Origin: Arthrobacter_H sp030452125 | GTDB taxonomy: Bacteria; Actinomycetota; Actinomycetes; Actinomycetales; Micrococcaceae | Reading direction: 5' to 3' (one strand) | Length of the DNA stretch: 64,000 nucleotides | Assembly (NCBI GenBank): GCA_052379645.1 | Contig: JBQSYU010000019.1 | Shown here: one piece after another, positions 8,833-18,994 of the stretch | Layout: the number at the start of each line of letters is the position of its first letter | Position numbering within the stretch: the first letter of the stretch is position 1 | The notes under the pieces: model-generated | What the model was told of the DNA's origin: nothing | The model's database searches: none | Seen by the model: the letters and a program-made list of their open reading frames with translations, nothing else | Program-made: the position numbers and the translations under genes

Positions 8833-9478
8833 GGGTGTGTCCCCCCGCGGAGGACAGCCGAAGCCAGCGGCCTTGCCTGAAGACCCTGCTGGTTCCCCCG
8901 GGCCGCAGGAAACCCAAGGTGTGGGCGGCGAAGGCCGCCCCCAGCGGCAGTTCCACGTCATGGGGGCCGGTCCCGGTCACCGGGGCGGACCAGATCCTCC
9001 CGCGGACCGTATCCAGGACCGGGCGCCCCACGCTGGCCGGAACGGCCTCGGCGACCGAGCGCATCCCGGTTTCGGCCTGGGCCCGCAGTTCGTCGTCGGC
9101 GTAGGCACCCAGTTCCTCCCAACCGGCCAACGGCGGGGTGATGCCGGCCCAGGCGGCCCGGGACTCCGCCGGGGGCAAGGCCAAGGTCGTTTCGAACTCA
9201 TCGACCCGCGCCAACCGGTCGGTCAACGCGCCGAGCTCATGGACGGCTTCGAAACCGTCCGCTTCGGGGCTGGCCAGACGGGCCACCCGCAGTCCCAGCA
9301 CGGTGGGGGTCGCCGCGGCGATGGCTTCCTGGGCCAGAACCGGAACGTAGACGGCCAGTGCCGTCCCAACCGCCTGCAGCCGGACTTGACCGTCCTCAAC
9401 AGTCCGGGCCCGGGTCAGGAACGTGCGTAGATCAGTCATGGTGTCGGCATCGGCGAAGAGCAGCGTATCGTGAAGCAT
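8804..9478 (-). CDS. Conserved actinobacterial protein of unknown function
   Basis: The 224-residue soluble protein is rich in Ala and Leu and has no recognisable catalytic motif. It reads like a uniformly coding Micrococcaceae gene. The first ATG (9478) is preferred: a weak -10 (CAGCAT, 9485-9490) ends six bases upstream, fitting the leaderless pattern of the window. An internal ATG at 9439 is the alternative. It is convergent with the permease gene and divergent from the thioesterase gene. No function is proposed. Confidence 0.7.
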   Translation of the reverse strand: MLHDTLLFADADTMTDLRTFLTRARTVEDGQVRLQAVGTALAVYVPVLAQEAIAAATPTVLGLRVARLASPEADGFEAVHELGALTDRLARVDEFETTLALPPAESRAAWAGITPPLAGWEELGAYADDELRAQAETGMRSVAEAVPASVGRPVLDTVRGRIWSAPVTGTGPHDVELPLGAAFAAHTLGFLRPGGTSRVFRQGRWLRLSSAGGHTLIRHAAQLL

Positions 9479-9531
9479 GTTCCCATGCTGTCACCCCCGG
9501 TGTCGGCACGCTATTTTCCGGTTTCTCCTGC

Positions 9532-9561
9532 TTGATTGGCGAGGTGGCCCGCGGATAGTCT
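9532..9561 (+). promoter_or_regulatory. Sigma70-type promoter of tesB
   Basis: TTGATT (9532-9537), an 18-base spacer and TAGTCT (9556-9561) lie about 33 bases before the GTG start of the thioesterase, which also has an AAGGAG ribosome-binding site. Confidence 0.55.
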
Positions 9562-9594
9562 CTAGCGCAGGACAATGCCTACCAAGGAGTAATA

Positions 9595-10551
9595 GTGCCC
9601 GAAAAAGAAGTGCCCGAATCCCTGGTCAGGGTGCTGGATCTCGAAGGAGACGGCCAGACCCGCACGGACGAGGACATCTTCGTCGGCCACACTCCCGAGC
9701 AGAGCCGGGACCGGGTTTTCGGTGGGCAGGTCCTGGGCCAGTCAGTCATCGCCGCCTCGCGCACCGTCGAGGGCGGACGGCCCATCCACTCCATGCACGG
9801 ATACTTCCTGCGTCCCGGCAACGTGAAGATCCCCATCACCTTCGGGGTCGAACGCCTGCGTGACGGCCGGTCCTTTTCCGCCCGGCGCGTCCATGCCTAC
9901 CAGAAGGGCAAGCCGATCCTGTCGATGATCGCTTCCTTCCAGGAGCCGGCGGAGGGCCTGGAGCACCAGCTGCAGGTGCCCGAGGGCATTCCGGAGCCCG
10001 AATCACTGCCGACCACCGCCGAGGTGATCGGGAAGATCAACCATCCCATTGCCCGCGAATGGGCCTATAAGCGCCCCTTCGACATCCGCTACATCGACAA
10101 GCCCCTGTACTTCGAGGCCCCGACCGGTCAGGCCCGGACCGCCTCGAACGCCGTCTGGATGAAGTCCTACGAGGTCCTGCCCGACGACCAGTCCCTCCAC
10201 CGGGCCGCGCTGGCCTTCGGGAGCGACTACACGTTGTTGGAGTCGGTGCTGCGCCGCCATGGCCTGCCATGGATCACCCCGGGGATGAGTGTCGCGAGCC
10301 TGGACCACGCCATGTGGTGGCACCGCGACGTCCGCGTCGACGACTGGCTGCTCTACGTCCAGGAGAGCCCCAGTTCCTCCGGGGCCCGCGGGCTGGGCCA
10401 GGGACGATTCTTCACCCGCGAAGGCGTCCTGGTGGCGACCGTGGCCCAGGAAGGCATGCTCCGTGTTCCCACCGATACCAAGTCCAAGATCATTGGCGGG
10501 GTGCAGTCGCGCCTGATGCGCGCGGCGGTCAAGCACGAACAGAAACGCTAG
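9595..10551 (+). CDS. tesB: Acyl-CoA thioesterase II
   Basis: The 318-residue protein is a double-hotdog TesB. N-terminal FGGQVLGQSVIAASRTV and GYFLRPGNVKIPI blocks form the first hotdog. The C-terminal block contains SLDHAMWWHRDVRVDDWLLY and GLGQGRFFTREGVLVATVAQEGMLR, which include the conserved Asp and Gln of the catalytic triad. It hydrolyses medium- and long-chain acyl-CoA to free acid. The GTG start follows AAGGAG with a five-base spacer. A strong hairpin separates it from convergent ettA. Confidence 0.93.
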   Translation: MPEKEVPESLVRVLDLEGDGQTRTDEDIFVGHTPEQSRDRVFGGQVLGQSVIAASRTVEGGRPIHSMHGYFLRPGNVKIPITFGVERLRDGRSFSARRVHAYQKGKPILSMIASFQEPAEGLEHQLQVPEGIPEPESLPTTAEVIGKINHPIAREWAYKRPFDIRYIDKPLYFEAPTGQARTASNAVWMKSYEVLPDDQSLHRAALAFGSDYTLLESVLRRHGLPWITPGMSVASLDHAMWWHRDVRVDDWLLYVQESPSSSGARGLGQGRFFTREGVLVATVAQEGMLRVPTDTKSKIIGGVQSRLMRAAVKHEQKR

Positions 10552-10574
10552 GACCGCCCGCACCACACAAATAC

Positions 10575-10612
10575 GGCGCCCCCGCCGGATGTCATCATCC
10601 GGTGGGGGCGCC
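10575..10612. terminator. Bidirectional terminator hairpin between tesB and ettA
   Basis: A 17-bp stem with one G-U pair and a TCAT loop sits between the convergent tesB and ettA stops. There is no T-tract on either side, which is common in high-GC actinobacteria. Confidence 0.75.
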
Positions 10613-10630
10613 GCTCGTGGTTCCGGGAAC

Positions 10631-12313
<1,683 letters not shown>

Positions 12314-12320
12314 GCCCTCT

Positions 12321-12326
12321 AGGCTA
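12321..12326 (-). promoter_or_regulatory. -10 element of ettA, possibly leaderless
   Basis: TAGCCT ends seven bases before the ATG. A short AGAGGG lies between them, so leaderless initiation is likely but not certain. Confidence 0.45.
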
Positions 12327-12446
12327 GTCGTTGCCGCGGACATTTCCCTATTTGGGCGGGGCCGGAGGACTCCTGCCGGCACTACTGCTGCAGTGGCCCC
12401 ACCGGAACAGTCCATCACCGGTGGTGCAGGACCGGAGGCCGCGGCC

Positions 12447-12992
12447 TCAACCGGCCAACGGATCCGCCTCCGGTTCCTCCTGGTCCTGCCACGCATCACC
12501 GGACCCGGCAGCGGAGGGACCCGCATGGGCCGTTCCCGGCCCGGACGGCGCCTCGGCTTCGTCCCCCTGGACCGCGGGTGGCCCCGGCTCCGTCCGGTGC
12601 CCGTCGCCCCGGGGGGCGAATAGTTGGGGAAGCCTGGCGAATTCGGTGGTCCCGAATTTGAGGTCATGGCCGATGGCCTCGGCCTCGACATCTATTCCCG
12701 TCCCCGTGCTGCCGTCCTCACGGGTGTATTGGTCCACCTTGGCGTATCCGGCCACGAAAACCCGTTGCCCCTTGCGCAGGGAGGCGTGGGCATTGAGCCC
12801 CAGCTGGTGAAACACCTTGATTGTGTACCAGTTGGTGCTCTTGGTCTCCCATTCGCCGCTTTGCTGGTTCCTGCCCCGGATATCGGCCCCGAGTCGGAAC
12901 TGGGTGACCTTGAAGTCATTGGCATGCGTGCGCACCACCGGGTCGGTCCCCACATTGCCGACCACGGTGATGAAGTTGTTCACGTCTTTCAT
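12447..12992 (-). CDS. ssb: Single-stranded DNA-binding protein, divergent paralogue
   Basis: The 181-residue protein has one OB-fold (residues about 3-108) with NFITVVGNVGTDPVVR, the FRLGADIRGRN block and NWYTIKVFHQLGLNAHASLRKGQRVFVAGYAKVDQY. The tail is acidic, Pro/Gly-rich and disordered, but ends in EEPEADPLAG and lacks the DDDIPF-like tip that recruits partner proteins in housekeeping SSB. It is therefore probably an accessory SSB, such as the paralogue linked to competence or stress. The ATG has GGAGG upstream. It is followed by ettA after a 133-base gap. Confidence 0.85.
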   Translation of the reverse strand: MKDVNNFITVVGNVGTDPVVRTHANDFKVTQFRLGADIRGRNQQSGEWETKSTNWYTIKVFHQLGLNAHASLRKGQRVFVAGYAKVDQYTREDGSTGTGIDVEAEAIGHDLKFGTTEFARLPQLFAPRGDGHRTEPGPPAVQGDEAEAPSGPGTAHAGPSAAGSGDAWQDQEEPEADPLAG

Positions 12993-13207
12993 GGTGTCCT
13001 CCAGTGCTGCGCTCGAACCGGGACGGATCGTCCCGGATCCCCAGACTGGCCGTTCGGCCGCAGAAGCGGCGGCGCCGTCGGCGAGGGTGTGCACTACCGG
13101 TCTGATTCGTCCGGAGACCGGGGGGGTGTGAGGGGGCCGTGGCCGGCCCGATGTGGCGCTGCCGGAACGGATCGCTAGAATGATTCCTGTTGCCCTGCGG
13201 GGCACGG

Positions 13208-13283
13208 GCCCCCGTAGCTCAGTGGATAGAGCAACAGCCTTCTAATCTGTCGGTCGCGCGTTCGAATCGCGCCGGGGGCACCA
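13208..13283 (+). tRNA. tRNA-Arg (anticodon TCT)
   Basis: A complete cloverleaf is present: 7-bp acceptor GCCCCCG/CGGGGGC, D-arm GCTC...GAGC, anticodon loop CTTCTAA with TCT, T-arm GCGCG-TTCGAAT-CGCGC, and encoded CCA. Confidence 0.97.
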
Positions 13284-13502
13284 CCCACACCCACGAGGCC
13301 GTTGCGCTCAGACGCGCCGGGCCCGCGCCGGCGAGGCGCGAACAACAAATAGTCCACCCGCAGCATAAAAGCCATTAGACTATAGGCAGCAGCAGTGATA
13401 CTCCCCCGCCCGGCAGCAACACGCTGATCCGATCGGGAGGTCCTCGGTCCTCCGGGACCGCATCACCATCTTGACCCCGAAGGAACAGGAAGAAGCATCC
13501 AG

Positions 13503-14747
13503 GTGCCCACCACGCAGCCGACCATGGTTCGAGGAAACCTCCGTGCGTGGCGCAATGCCGTTTTCGTGGTCTTCACCCTTTCAGGCCTGGGCTTCGCCTC
13601 GTGGGTCTCCCGCATTCCGGCGGTTCGGGACGGCATGCACCTGAGCACCGCCACCATCGGACTGATGCTCTTCGGCCTGGCCTTCGGTTCCATCGCTGGA
13701 CTCGCCACCGCCCCGAACTACATGGCCCGGATGGGGACCCGCAACGGGCTGAGATATTCGCTGCTGGCCATGGCCGTGGCCACCGTGTTACTGGGCCTGG
13801 CCACCGAGGTATGGGGTTCCTTCCCCGCCTCGGCCGGCATATTGGTGCTCTTCGGTTTCTTCTACAGCATCACCGACGTCGTCATGAACGTCGAAGGGGC
13901 GGAGGTTGAAAGGGCCAATGGGCGCACCCTGCTGCCGATGATGCACGCCTTCTTCAGTTTCGGAACCATCATCGGTGCCGGCCTCGGCGCGGTGGCAGCC
14001 ATGAATTCGCTCCCGGTGGCCATCCACTTCACGTTGGTCGGGGTGGCCATCGCGGCCGCCGGCAGTTGGAGCGTTCGCTATCTTCCCGGGCCCGGGATCA
14101 AGGAGCCCGTCGTCCTACCGACCACGCCCCAGGTGGTCACCGGTGTCGGGAGGCACACCCACCTCGGGGCACGGCTGCGCGAAATCCTGAAGATGGCCGC
14201 CGAACCCCAGTTGTTCTTCCTGGGGCTCATGGTCGTGGGCATGGCCTTCGTGGAAGGCTCCGCCAACGACTGGTTGCCCATCGCTGCCGTGGATGGTCAT
14301 GGTTTCGACAATGCCGGTGGGGCCCTGGTCTACGGGACGTTCGTGGCGGCGATGACCGTCGGGCGGGCGGGCGGCGGGCCGTTGATCGACAGATTGGGCC
14401 GACGCCACACCCTGACGATCATGGGGGCACTAGGGTTCATCGGCATCCTGATCTTCATCCTGACCGACAGCCAGTGGACGGCCTTTGCCGCCGCGGGCCT
14501 CTGGGGCCTGGGCGGTTCGCTGGGCTTCCCGATCGGTGTCTCGGCGGCGGCGGACCACCCCACGCAGTCGGCACGGAGGGTCAGCATCATCTCGATCTTC
14601 GGCTACATGGCCTTCCTGGTCGGCCCGCCGGTGCTCGGTGTGGTCGGCGAACACCTGGGGATCCTCAACGCGTTCTATCTCGTGGCGCTGATGCTGCTGC
14701 TTTCACTGGTGGTCGCACCCCGCGCCATGCGCGCCCCACCCCGTTAG
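13503..14747 (+). CDS. MFS transporter (YbjJ-like)
   Basis: The 414-residue protein has twelve predicted helices. The sequences SRIPAVRDGMHLSTATIGLMLFG and FYSITDVVMNVEGAEVERANGRTLLPMMHAFFSFGTI are typical of the YbjJ/FucP-like MFS subgroup. The second half repeats the fold with GRAGGGPLIDRLGRRHTL. The GTG at 13503 follows AGGAAGAAG; an ATG at 13524 is the alternative. The substrate is unknown. The 219-base gap after tRNA-Arg contains TAGACTATA (around 13377-13385) as a possible -10. Confidence 0.83.
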   Translation: MPTTQPTMVRGNLRAWRNAVFVVFTLSGLGFASWVSRIPAVRDGMHLSTATIGLMLFGLAFGSIAGLATAPNYMARMGTRNGLRYSLLAMAVATVLLGLATEVWGSFPASAGILVLFGFFYSITDVVMNVEGAEVERANGRTLLPMMHAFFSFGTIIGAGLGAVAAMNSLPVAIHFTLVGVAIAAAGSWSVRYLPGPGIKEPVVLPTTPQVVTGVGRHTHLGARLREILKMAAEPQLFFLGLMVVGMAFVEGSANDWLPIAAVDGHGFDNAGGALVYGTFVAAMTVGRAGGGPLIDRLGRRHTLTIMGALGFIGILIFILTDSQWTAFAAAGLWGLGGSLGFPIGVSAAADHPTQSARRVSIISIFGYMAFLVGPPVLGVVGEHLGILNAFYLVALMLLLSLVVAPRAMRAPPR

Positions 14748-14757
14748 CGCCACCGGG

Positions 14758-15417
14758 TCACCCGTCCACTGCGGCGAACCATTGGTCCACGGGCAGGTCC
14801 CCGTCGCAGAAGTTCAACGTGGCACCAATGGTGCGCGGTTGGGCCAAGGCTTCGGCAATGGCTGCGGCGACATTGGCCCGCGCGGTGGAGGTGTCCCCGG
14901 AGATCGGATGGTCCAGCGGGGCCACCTTCCCGGTTCCCGGTTCCAGCGTCAGCGCCCCCGGCCCCAGGATCGTCCAGTCCAACGCCGATTCACGCAGATG
15001 CTCGTCGGCGGCGATCTTGGCCACCTGATAGGGATAGAACGGGTCGTCGAGCGGTTTCAGGTAGCGGGTATCGGCTTTCGCGAAGGAGACCAGGACGAAG
15101 CGTTGCACTCCGGCCACCAGGGCGGCGTTCATGATGCGGATGGCCGCGTCCCGGTCGACCGCGTAGGTGCGCTCGGGATCACCGCCGCCGGCCCCTGCGG
15201 TGAACACCACGGCGTCGAATCCTGTCAGGGCCGGTTCCAGTTCGGGGCCGTAGGCCCGCTCGATGTCCAGCACCAACTCGGTGGCGCCGGTCGCCCGGAC
15301 CTCTTCCGCATGGTCCGGATTGCGGATGACCGAGGTGACCTGATCACCTCGACGGGACAGTTCGCGGCCGAGCAATAAGCCGATCTTTCCGTGGCCGCCG
15401 ATCACGATGACCTTCAT
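14758..15417 (-). CDS. NAD(P)H-binding atypical SDR protein
   Basis: The 219-residue protein starts with a Rossmann dinucleotide site, MKVIVIGGHGKIGLLLGREL. It continues with the NAD(P)-binding family pattern (FDAVVFTAGAGG, RFVLVSFAKAD, LDWTILGPGALT). It lacks the YxxxK of classical SDRs, consistent with the atypical group related to NmrA/HSCARG. It lies 28 bases downstream of the aldo/keto reductase gene and is probably co-transcribed with it. The substrate is not known. Confidence 0.85.
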   Translation of the reverse strand: MKVIVIGGHGKIGLLLGRELSRRGDQVTSVIRNPDHAEEVRATGATELVLDIERAYGPELEPALTGFDAVVFTAGAGGGDPERTYAVDRDAAIRIMNAALVAGVQRFVLVSFAKADTRYLKPLDDPFYPYQVAKIAADEHLRESALDWTILGPGALTLEPGTGKVAPLDHPISGDTSTARANVAAAIAEALAQPRTIGATLNFCDGDLPVDQWFAAVDG

Positions 15418-15445
15418 GGGTGGCTCCTGGGGTTCGTGGTGGCGG

Positions 15446-16285
15446 TCAGTGGCCGAAGACCATCGGGTCGACCAGCTCGTCGCCGGTCCCGTCGAGGGCG
15501 TCGATGGCGGCCATCTGCTCGGCGTCGAGTTCGAATCCGAACACGTCGAGGTTGTTGGCCATCCGTCCCGGATCCTGGGACTTGGGGATCGGTGATGCCC
15601 CGTGCTGCAGGTTCCAGCGCAGCACCACCTGGGCGGGGGTCTTCTGGTGGGCGGTGGCGGCCTCGATGACCGGTGCTGCCTTCAACGCGTCGCCGCGGGC
15701 CAGCGGGGCCCAGGCCTGGGTGTGGATGCCGTGGCGCTGGTGGAAGGCAATCTCCTCTTCACGCCTCCACATCGGGGAATGCTGGATCTGGTTCACATCC
15801 GGCACCACCCCGGTGGCATCCATGAGTTCGGTCAGTTGCGCGGGGGTGAAGTTCGAGGTCCCGATCGCCCTGACCTTGCCCTTGGACAGGAGCTTCACCA
15901 GCCCCTCATAGGCTTCGACGTAGGTCCCCTGCCCCGGATTCGGCCAGTGGATGAGCAGCAGGTCGATGTAGTCCAGTCCCAACTGTTCGATCGAATGCCG
16001 CCAAGCCTGGCGGACCCCGTCGAAGGACTGCCATTCGGCATTGAACTTGGTGGTCACGAACAATTCGCTACGGGCGAGCGGACAGCGCGCGATACCTTGT
16101 CCGATCCCGGCTTCGTTGCCGTATTTCTCGGCGGTGTCGATCAGTCGATAGCCGGCCTCGACGGCGTTGAGCACCGCGGCTCCGGCCTCGGTGTCGTCCA
16201 TCGTCCAGGTGCCCAATCCGATCATCGGGATCTCGGCACCGTTGGCGAGCTTCTGAAGGGGAATTGCTGCTGGGTTCTCTGACAT
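15446..16285 (-). CDS. Aldo/keto reductase (2,5-diketo-D-gluconate reductase-like)
   Basis: The 279-residue (beta/alpha)8 reductase has GYRLIDTAEKYGNEAGIGQGI with catalytic Asp and Tyr (about 52 and 57), the Lys in FVTTKFN, the His in LLLIHWPNP, and a C-terminal IPKSQDPGRMANNLDVF NADPH-binding loop. It reduces aldehydes or ketones with NADPH; the exact substrate is open. A -10 TAGCAT (16292-16297) ends six bases before the ATG without a Shine-Dalgarno sequence, so the message is probably leaderless. Confidence 0.92.
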   Translation of the reverse strand: MSENPAAIPLQKLANGAEIPMIGLGTWTMDDTEAGAAVLNAVEAGYRLIDTAEKYGNEAGIGQGIARCPLARSELFVTTKFNAEWQSFDGVRQAWRHSIEQLGLDYIDLLLIHWPNPGQGTYVEAYEGLVKLLSKGKVRAIGTSNFTPAQLTELMDATGVVPDVNQIQHSPMWRREEEIAFHQRHGIHTQAWAPLARGDALKAAPVIEAATAHQKTPAQVVLRWNLQHGASPIPKSQDPGRMANNLDVFGFELDAEQMAAIDALDGTGDELVDPMVFGH

Positions 16286-16291
16286 TCACTC

Positions 16292-16297
16292 ATGCTA
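16292..16297 (-). promoter_or_regulatory. -10 element for leaderless aldo/keto reductase mRNA
   Basis: TAGCAT lies six bases upstream of the ATG on the minus strand. Confidence 0.5.
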
Positions 16298-16370
16298 GCC
16301 TGCCCCGTCGATTCCTGCCCGGGCCCGGGCCACCGATTTTCCGGCCACTCCGGGAGCCCGGTTCCGCCGA

Positions 16371-16376
16371 TAGGCT
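16371..16376 (+). promoter_or_regulatory. -10 element for leaderless HAD hydrolase mRNA
   Basis: TAGGCT ends six bases before the ATG at 16383, and no ribosome-binding site fits in between. Confidence 0.55.
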
Positions 16377-16382
16377 GGGCTG

Positions 16383-17078
16383 ATGGATACCAGCCACCGC
16401 CCAGCGGCCCGTCACCACTCCAACGGCGACCATCTCGACGTCGAGGCACTGCTGTTCGACCTCGATGGGACCCTCATCGATTCGACCCGGGCCACCGAGA
16501 AGTGTTGGCAGGAATGGTCCCATCGGATGGGGCTGGGAGAGCACGGCCCGCACCCGCATGGCGTCCCGGCCCGGGATGTCGTGGCCCAACGGATCGAACC
16601 GGGCCGCCGGGCCGAGGCGCTGGCCCTGATCGAAGCCCTGGAGGTGGAGCAGAAGGAGGGCATCGCGATCAAGGACGGTGTCGCCGAACTGCTGGCGGCG
16701 TTGCCGGCGACACGCTGGGCGATCGTCACCTCCTGCACCGCTGAGCTGGCCGCCGTGCGGTTGTCGGTGGCGGGGATCGAGGCCCCCGCGATCCTGGTCT
16801 CCGCCGACTCGGTCGCCCAGGGCAAACCCGACCCCGAAGGCTACCTGGCCGCAGCAACCGCCCTGGGCGTGGACCCGCAGCGGACCCTGGTCTTCGAGGA
16901 CGCTCCCGCCGGGATCGAGGCCGGGCGCGCCGCCGGAGCGTGGACCCTGGGCATCACCGGAACCTACGATGCCGATTCCTTGGACGCCTCGAAGATCGTG
17001 GGGACCCTGGAGGGCCTGACCGTGGCCGTCGGTGGGGACGGTACGGGGCTGCGCATTGGTTTTCCGACCGTTGACTAG
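16383..17078 (+). CDS. HAD-family sugar phosphatase
   Basis: The 231-residue protein carries HAD motif I LLFDLDGTLIDST (nucleophile Asp about 25), motif II IVTSCT, motif III Lys in AQGKPDPEGY and motif IV VFEDAPAGIEAGRAAG. An alpha-helical C1 cap with HPHGVPARDVV matches the YfbT/GPP-like phosphatases that dephosphorylate small sugar or glycerol phosphates. Leaderless initiation is likely (see the -10 at 16371). Confidence 0.88.
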   Translation: MDTSHRPAARHHSNGDHLDVEALLFDLDGTLIDSTRATEKCWQEWSHRMGLGEHGPHPHGVPARDVVAQRIEPGRRAEALALIEALEVEQKEGIAIKDGVAELLAALPATRWAIVTSCTAELAAVRLSVAGIEAPAILVSADSVAQGKPDPEGYLAAATALGVDPQRTLVFEDAPAGIEAGRAAGAWTLGITGTYDADSLDASKIVGTLEGLTVAVGGDGTGLRIGFPTVD

Positions 17079-17212
17079 GCGCCGGTGATCAAGGCCACAC
17101 CATGATGCGGAAATATGCACAGGCATGCAATGGTTGGGAATTGAAGACCAGCACAACGTCAGTGGCCGGCACCTCACCATGCCCCGACCACCGTCTCCCC
17201 CGGAAGGACCCC

Positions 17213-17839
17213 ATGACCACCACGACCTCCGACGTCGAGCAGGAACTGGCCATCGACCCGGCCACCGCCGATGTACTCTTCCGTGAAGCACGCACGGCCA
17301 ACACCTTCACCGATGAGCCGGTCAGCGAGGAGACGGCCCAGGCCATCTACGACCTCATGAAGATGGGGCCCACGATGATGAACAACCAGCCGATGCGCAT
17401 CACCTGGGTCCGCTCCGAGGCCGCCCGCGAAACCCTGGTCAACCGCATGGCCGAGGGGAACCGGCCCAAGACGCTCTCCGCCCCGCTGGTCGCCGTCCTG
17501 AGCTTCGACACCGAATGGCATGAGCACTTCGCCACCTTCCTGCCCCATGCCCCGGACCGCAAGGAGGCCTTCGACGGTGCGGACAATGCCGCCGCACGCT
17601 CCCATGTGGGCAACTCCAACGCCCATCTGCAGGCGGGCTACTTCATCATGGCCGTGCGGGCCGTCGGTCTGCATGCCGGCCCCATGGGAGGCTTCGACGC
17701 CGCCGGGGTGGACGAGGACTTCCATGCCGGAACCACCCAGCAGACGTTCATGGTCGTGAACATCGGCAAGCCCGGCGAGAACGCCTGGCGTCCGCGCCTG
17801 CCACGCTTCGACTACCAGACGGCCACCACCACCATCTAG
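17213..17839 (+). CDS. Nitroreductase-family malonic semialdehyde reductase-like protein (RutE/HadB)
   Basis: The 208-residue protein matches the RutE group of FMN nitroreductases: YDLMKMGPTMMNNQPMRITWVRSEAARE, APLVAVLSFD, and a GPMGGFDAAGVDEDF block near the C-terminus. RutE reduces 3-oxopropanoate during pyrimidine catabolism, but no other rut gene is here, so the substrate is uncertain. The ATG at 17213 has GGAAGGA upstream; the frame is open for 37 further codons without a better start. A nested hairpin with seven T follows the stop. Confidence 0.85.
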   Translation: MTTTTSDVEQELAIDPATADVLFREARTANTFTDEPVSEETAQAIYDLMKMGPTMMNNQPMRITWVRSEAARETLVNRMAEGNRPKTLSAPLVAVLSFDTEWHEHFATFLPHAPDRKEAFDGADNAAARSHVGNSNAHLQAGYFIMAVRAVGLHAGPMGGFDAAGVDEDFHAGTTQQTFMVVNIGKPGENAWRPRLPRFDYQTATTTI

Positions 17840-17852
17840 TAGCCGGCGCCTG

Positions 17853-17910
17853 CCCCGGGACCGGCGCACGAACCCGACGGGTCGGTGCTAGTCGGACCCG
17901 GGGTTTTTTT
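17853..17910 (+). terminator. Rho-independent terminator after the nitroreductase, overlapping the synthetase 3' end
   Basis: A nested hairpin has outer stem CCCCGGG/CCCGGGG, then CCG/CGG, GCAC/GTGC and ACCC/GGGT. It is followed at once by seven T (17904-17910). The last part lies inside the 3' coding end of the convergent (p)ppGpp synthetase gene. Confidence 0.75.
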
Positions 17911-18994
17911 CTGCCTGGTAGGAGTCCATCTGGGCCAACCGGCGCCGCAGGCTCTCCTGGCGCTGCCGGTCCTTCCCGGCGGTCAACTCGATATGGCGGG
18001 CCCCGAAACGCCACAGCAGCACGTCATCGAGCAGCCGGTCGGGGCCCGGTGAGTACCGGTGGTCCAACGCCTTGCGTACTTCGGTGATTGCGGTGGCATC
18101 GAGCAACCCGGCCAGTTCGATCGTCGTCCCCAGCCCGTGGGCGGCGAGCAGTTCGGCGGCCCACCCCCAGTCGTCGTCCGCCTTGCGGTCCACATGCGGT
18201 AGCAGGGTCTGCCAGATCTCCCGGATCCGCCCCGGGTCCAGCTCCACGGCCCCTTCGCCGTCACGGTCCCAGTAGCCGGTGACCGCCAGATAGCGGTCAT
18301 GCAGTTCCTCGAAGGTCGATTCAACGGCCTCGAGCATGGCGGCGGTCGCGGTGAATTGGCGGTCCAGATAGGGGCTCCAGGCCCGCGGGTCGACCTTCTT
18401 GAACCGGATGTCATGCTCGATCTCACTCCAGGCATGGGCCAGGATGGTGCGGATCTGGGTTTCAAAGATGTAGTTGCCGGTGACCCTGACGTTCTCGGCC
18501 AGTTCACTCTGGTAGTCACGGACGACGTCGTTCTGCCGGGTGCGCAGGATCAGGTGCCGGCTGGAATAGCCGTAGGTCCCCGATTCCACCGAGCCGATGT
18601 CCTTCTCCCGGTCGGCGCGGCAATCGAATTCGTGGCGCCGGCGTTTGATCAGGTTGGCCGCTTCGCGGACTTCGTGGGGCAGGGACACGATGACCCGCAC
18701 CCCGACCAGGTCGTGGAGGTCCCGCAGCGGATGGGGGAATTCGAGTTGGCGATCGCCCCCGGGCTCGTCTGGCTCGATCGTCCGTGAGGCCTTATCGCGG
18801 AAGGAGTCCACCGTTTTGGTCCGGCCGGTCACGAAGAGCGGCTGCAGGTCAACGCCTTCGAAGATCTCCCGGATCCGTGCTGTGACGTCGGCGGTCACCC
18901 GCTCCAGATGGGGGCGGAGGCGCTCGTAGTCGAGGGTCACTGCGTCGACCCCGGGTTTCAACTGGTCATCCAGCCGGTCGAATACTGCTCCCAT
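17888..18994 (-). CDS. Stand-alone RelA/SpoT-domain (p)ppGpp synthetase-like protein
   Basis: The 368-residue protein has a RelA/SpoT nucleotidyltransferase domain over about residues 50-205. GRTKTVDSFRDKASR (57-71) matches the ATP-binding basic loop. HDLVGVRVIV holds the catalytic Asp 95, GTYGYSSRHLIL is the GTP-binding Tyr/His block, and FETQIRTILAHAWSEIEHD holds the second acidic residue (Glu 178). There is no HD hydrolase, TGS or ACT domain. About 160 C-terminal residues have no recognised fold. It may be a small-alarmone-synthetase relative or a pyrophosphate-transferring toxin-like enzyme. The start is the ATG behind GGGAG; an open frame extends 95 codons upstream. Confidence 0.82.
   Translation of the reverse strand: MGAVFDRLDDQLKPGVDAVTLDYERLRPHLERVTADVTARIREIFEGVDLQPLFVTGRTKTVDSFRDKASRTIEPDEPGGDRQLEFPHPLRDLHDLVGVRVIVSLPHEVREAANLIKRRRHEFDCRADREKDIGSVESGTYGYSSRHLILRTRQNDVVRDYQSELAENVRVTGNYIFETQIRTILAHAWSEIEHDIRFKKVDPRAWSPYLDRQFTATAAMLEAVESTFEELHDRYLAVTGYWDRDGEGAVELDPGRIREIWQTLLPHVDRKADDDWGWAAELLAAHGLGTTIELAGLLDATAITEVRKALDHRYSPGPDRLLDDVLLWRFGARHIELTAGKDRQRQESLRRRLAQMDSYQAEKNPGSD

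Noticed and set aside
12314..12691. 126-codon N-terminal extension of ettA
   Set aside because: Pro/Arg-rich shadow sequence; EttA starts MAEFIYTM and a -10 lies just before that ATG.
13284..13502. Riboswitch between tRNA-Arg and the MFS gene
   Set aside because: No consensus of known riboswitch classes could be recognised; only a weak GGTCC/GGGACC pairing.
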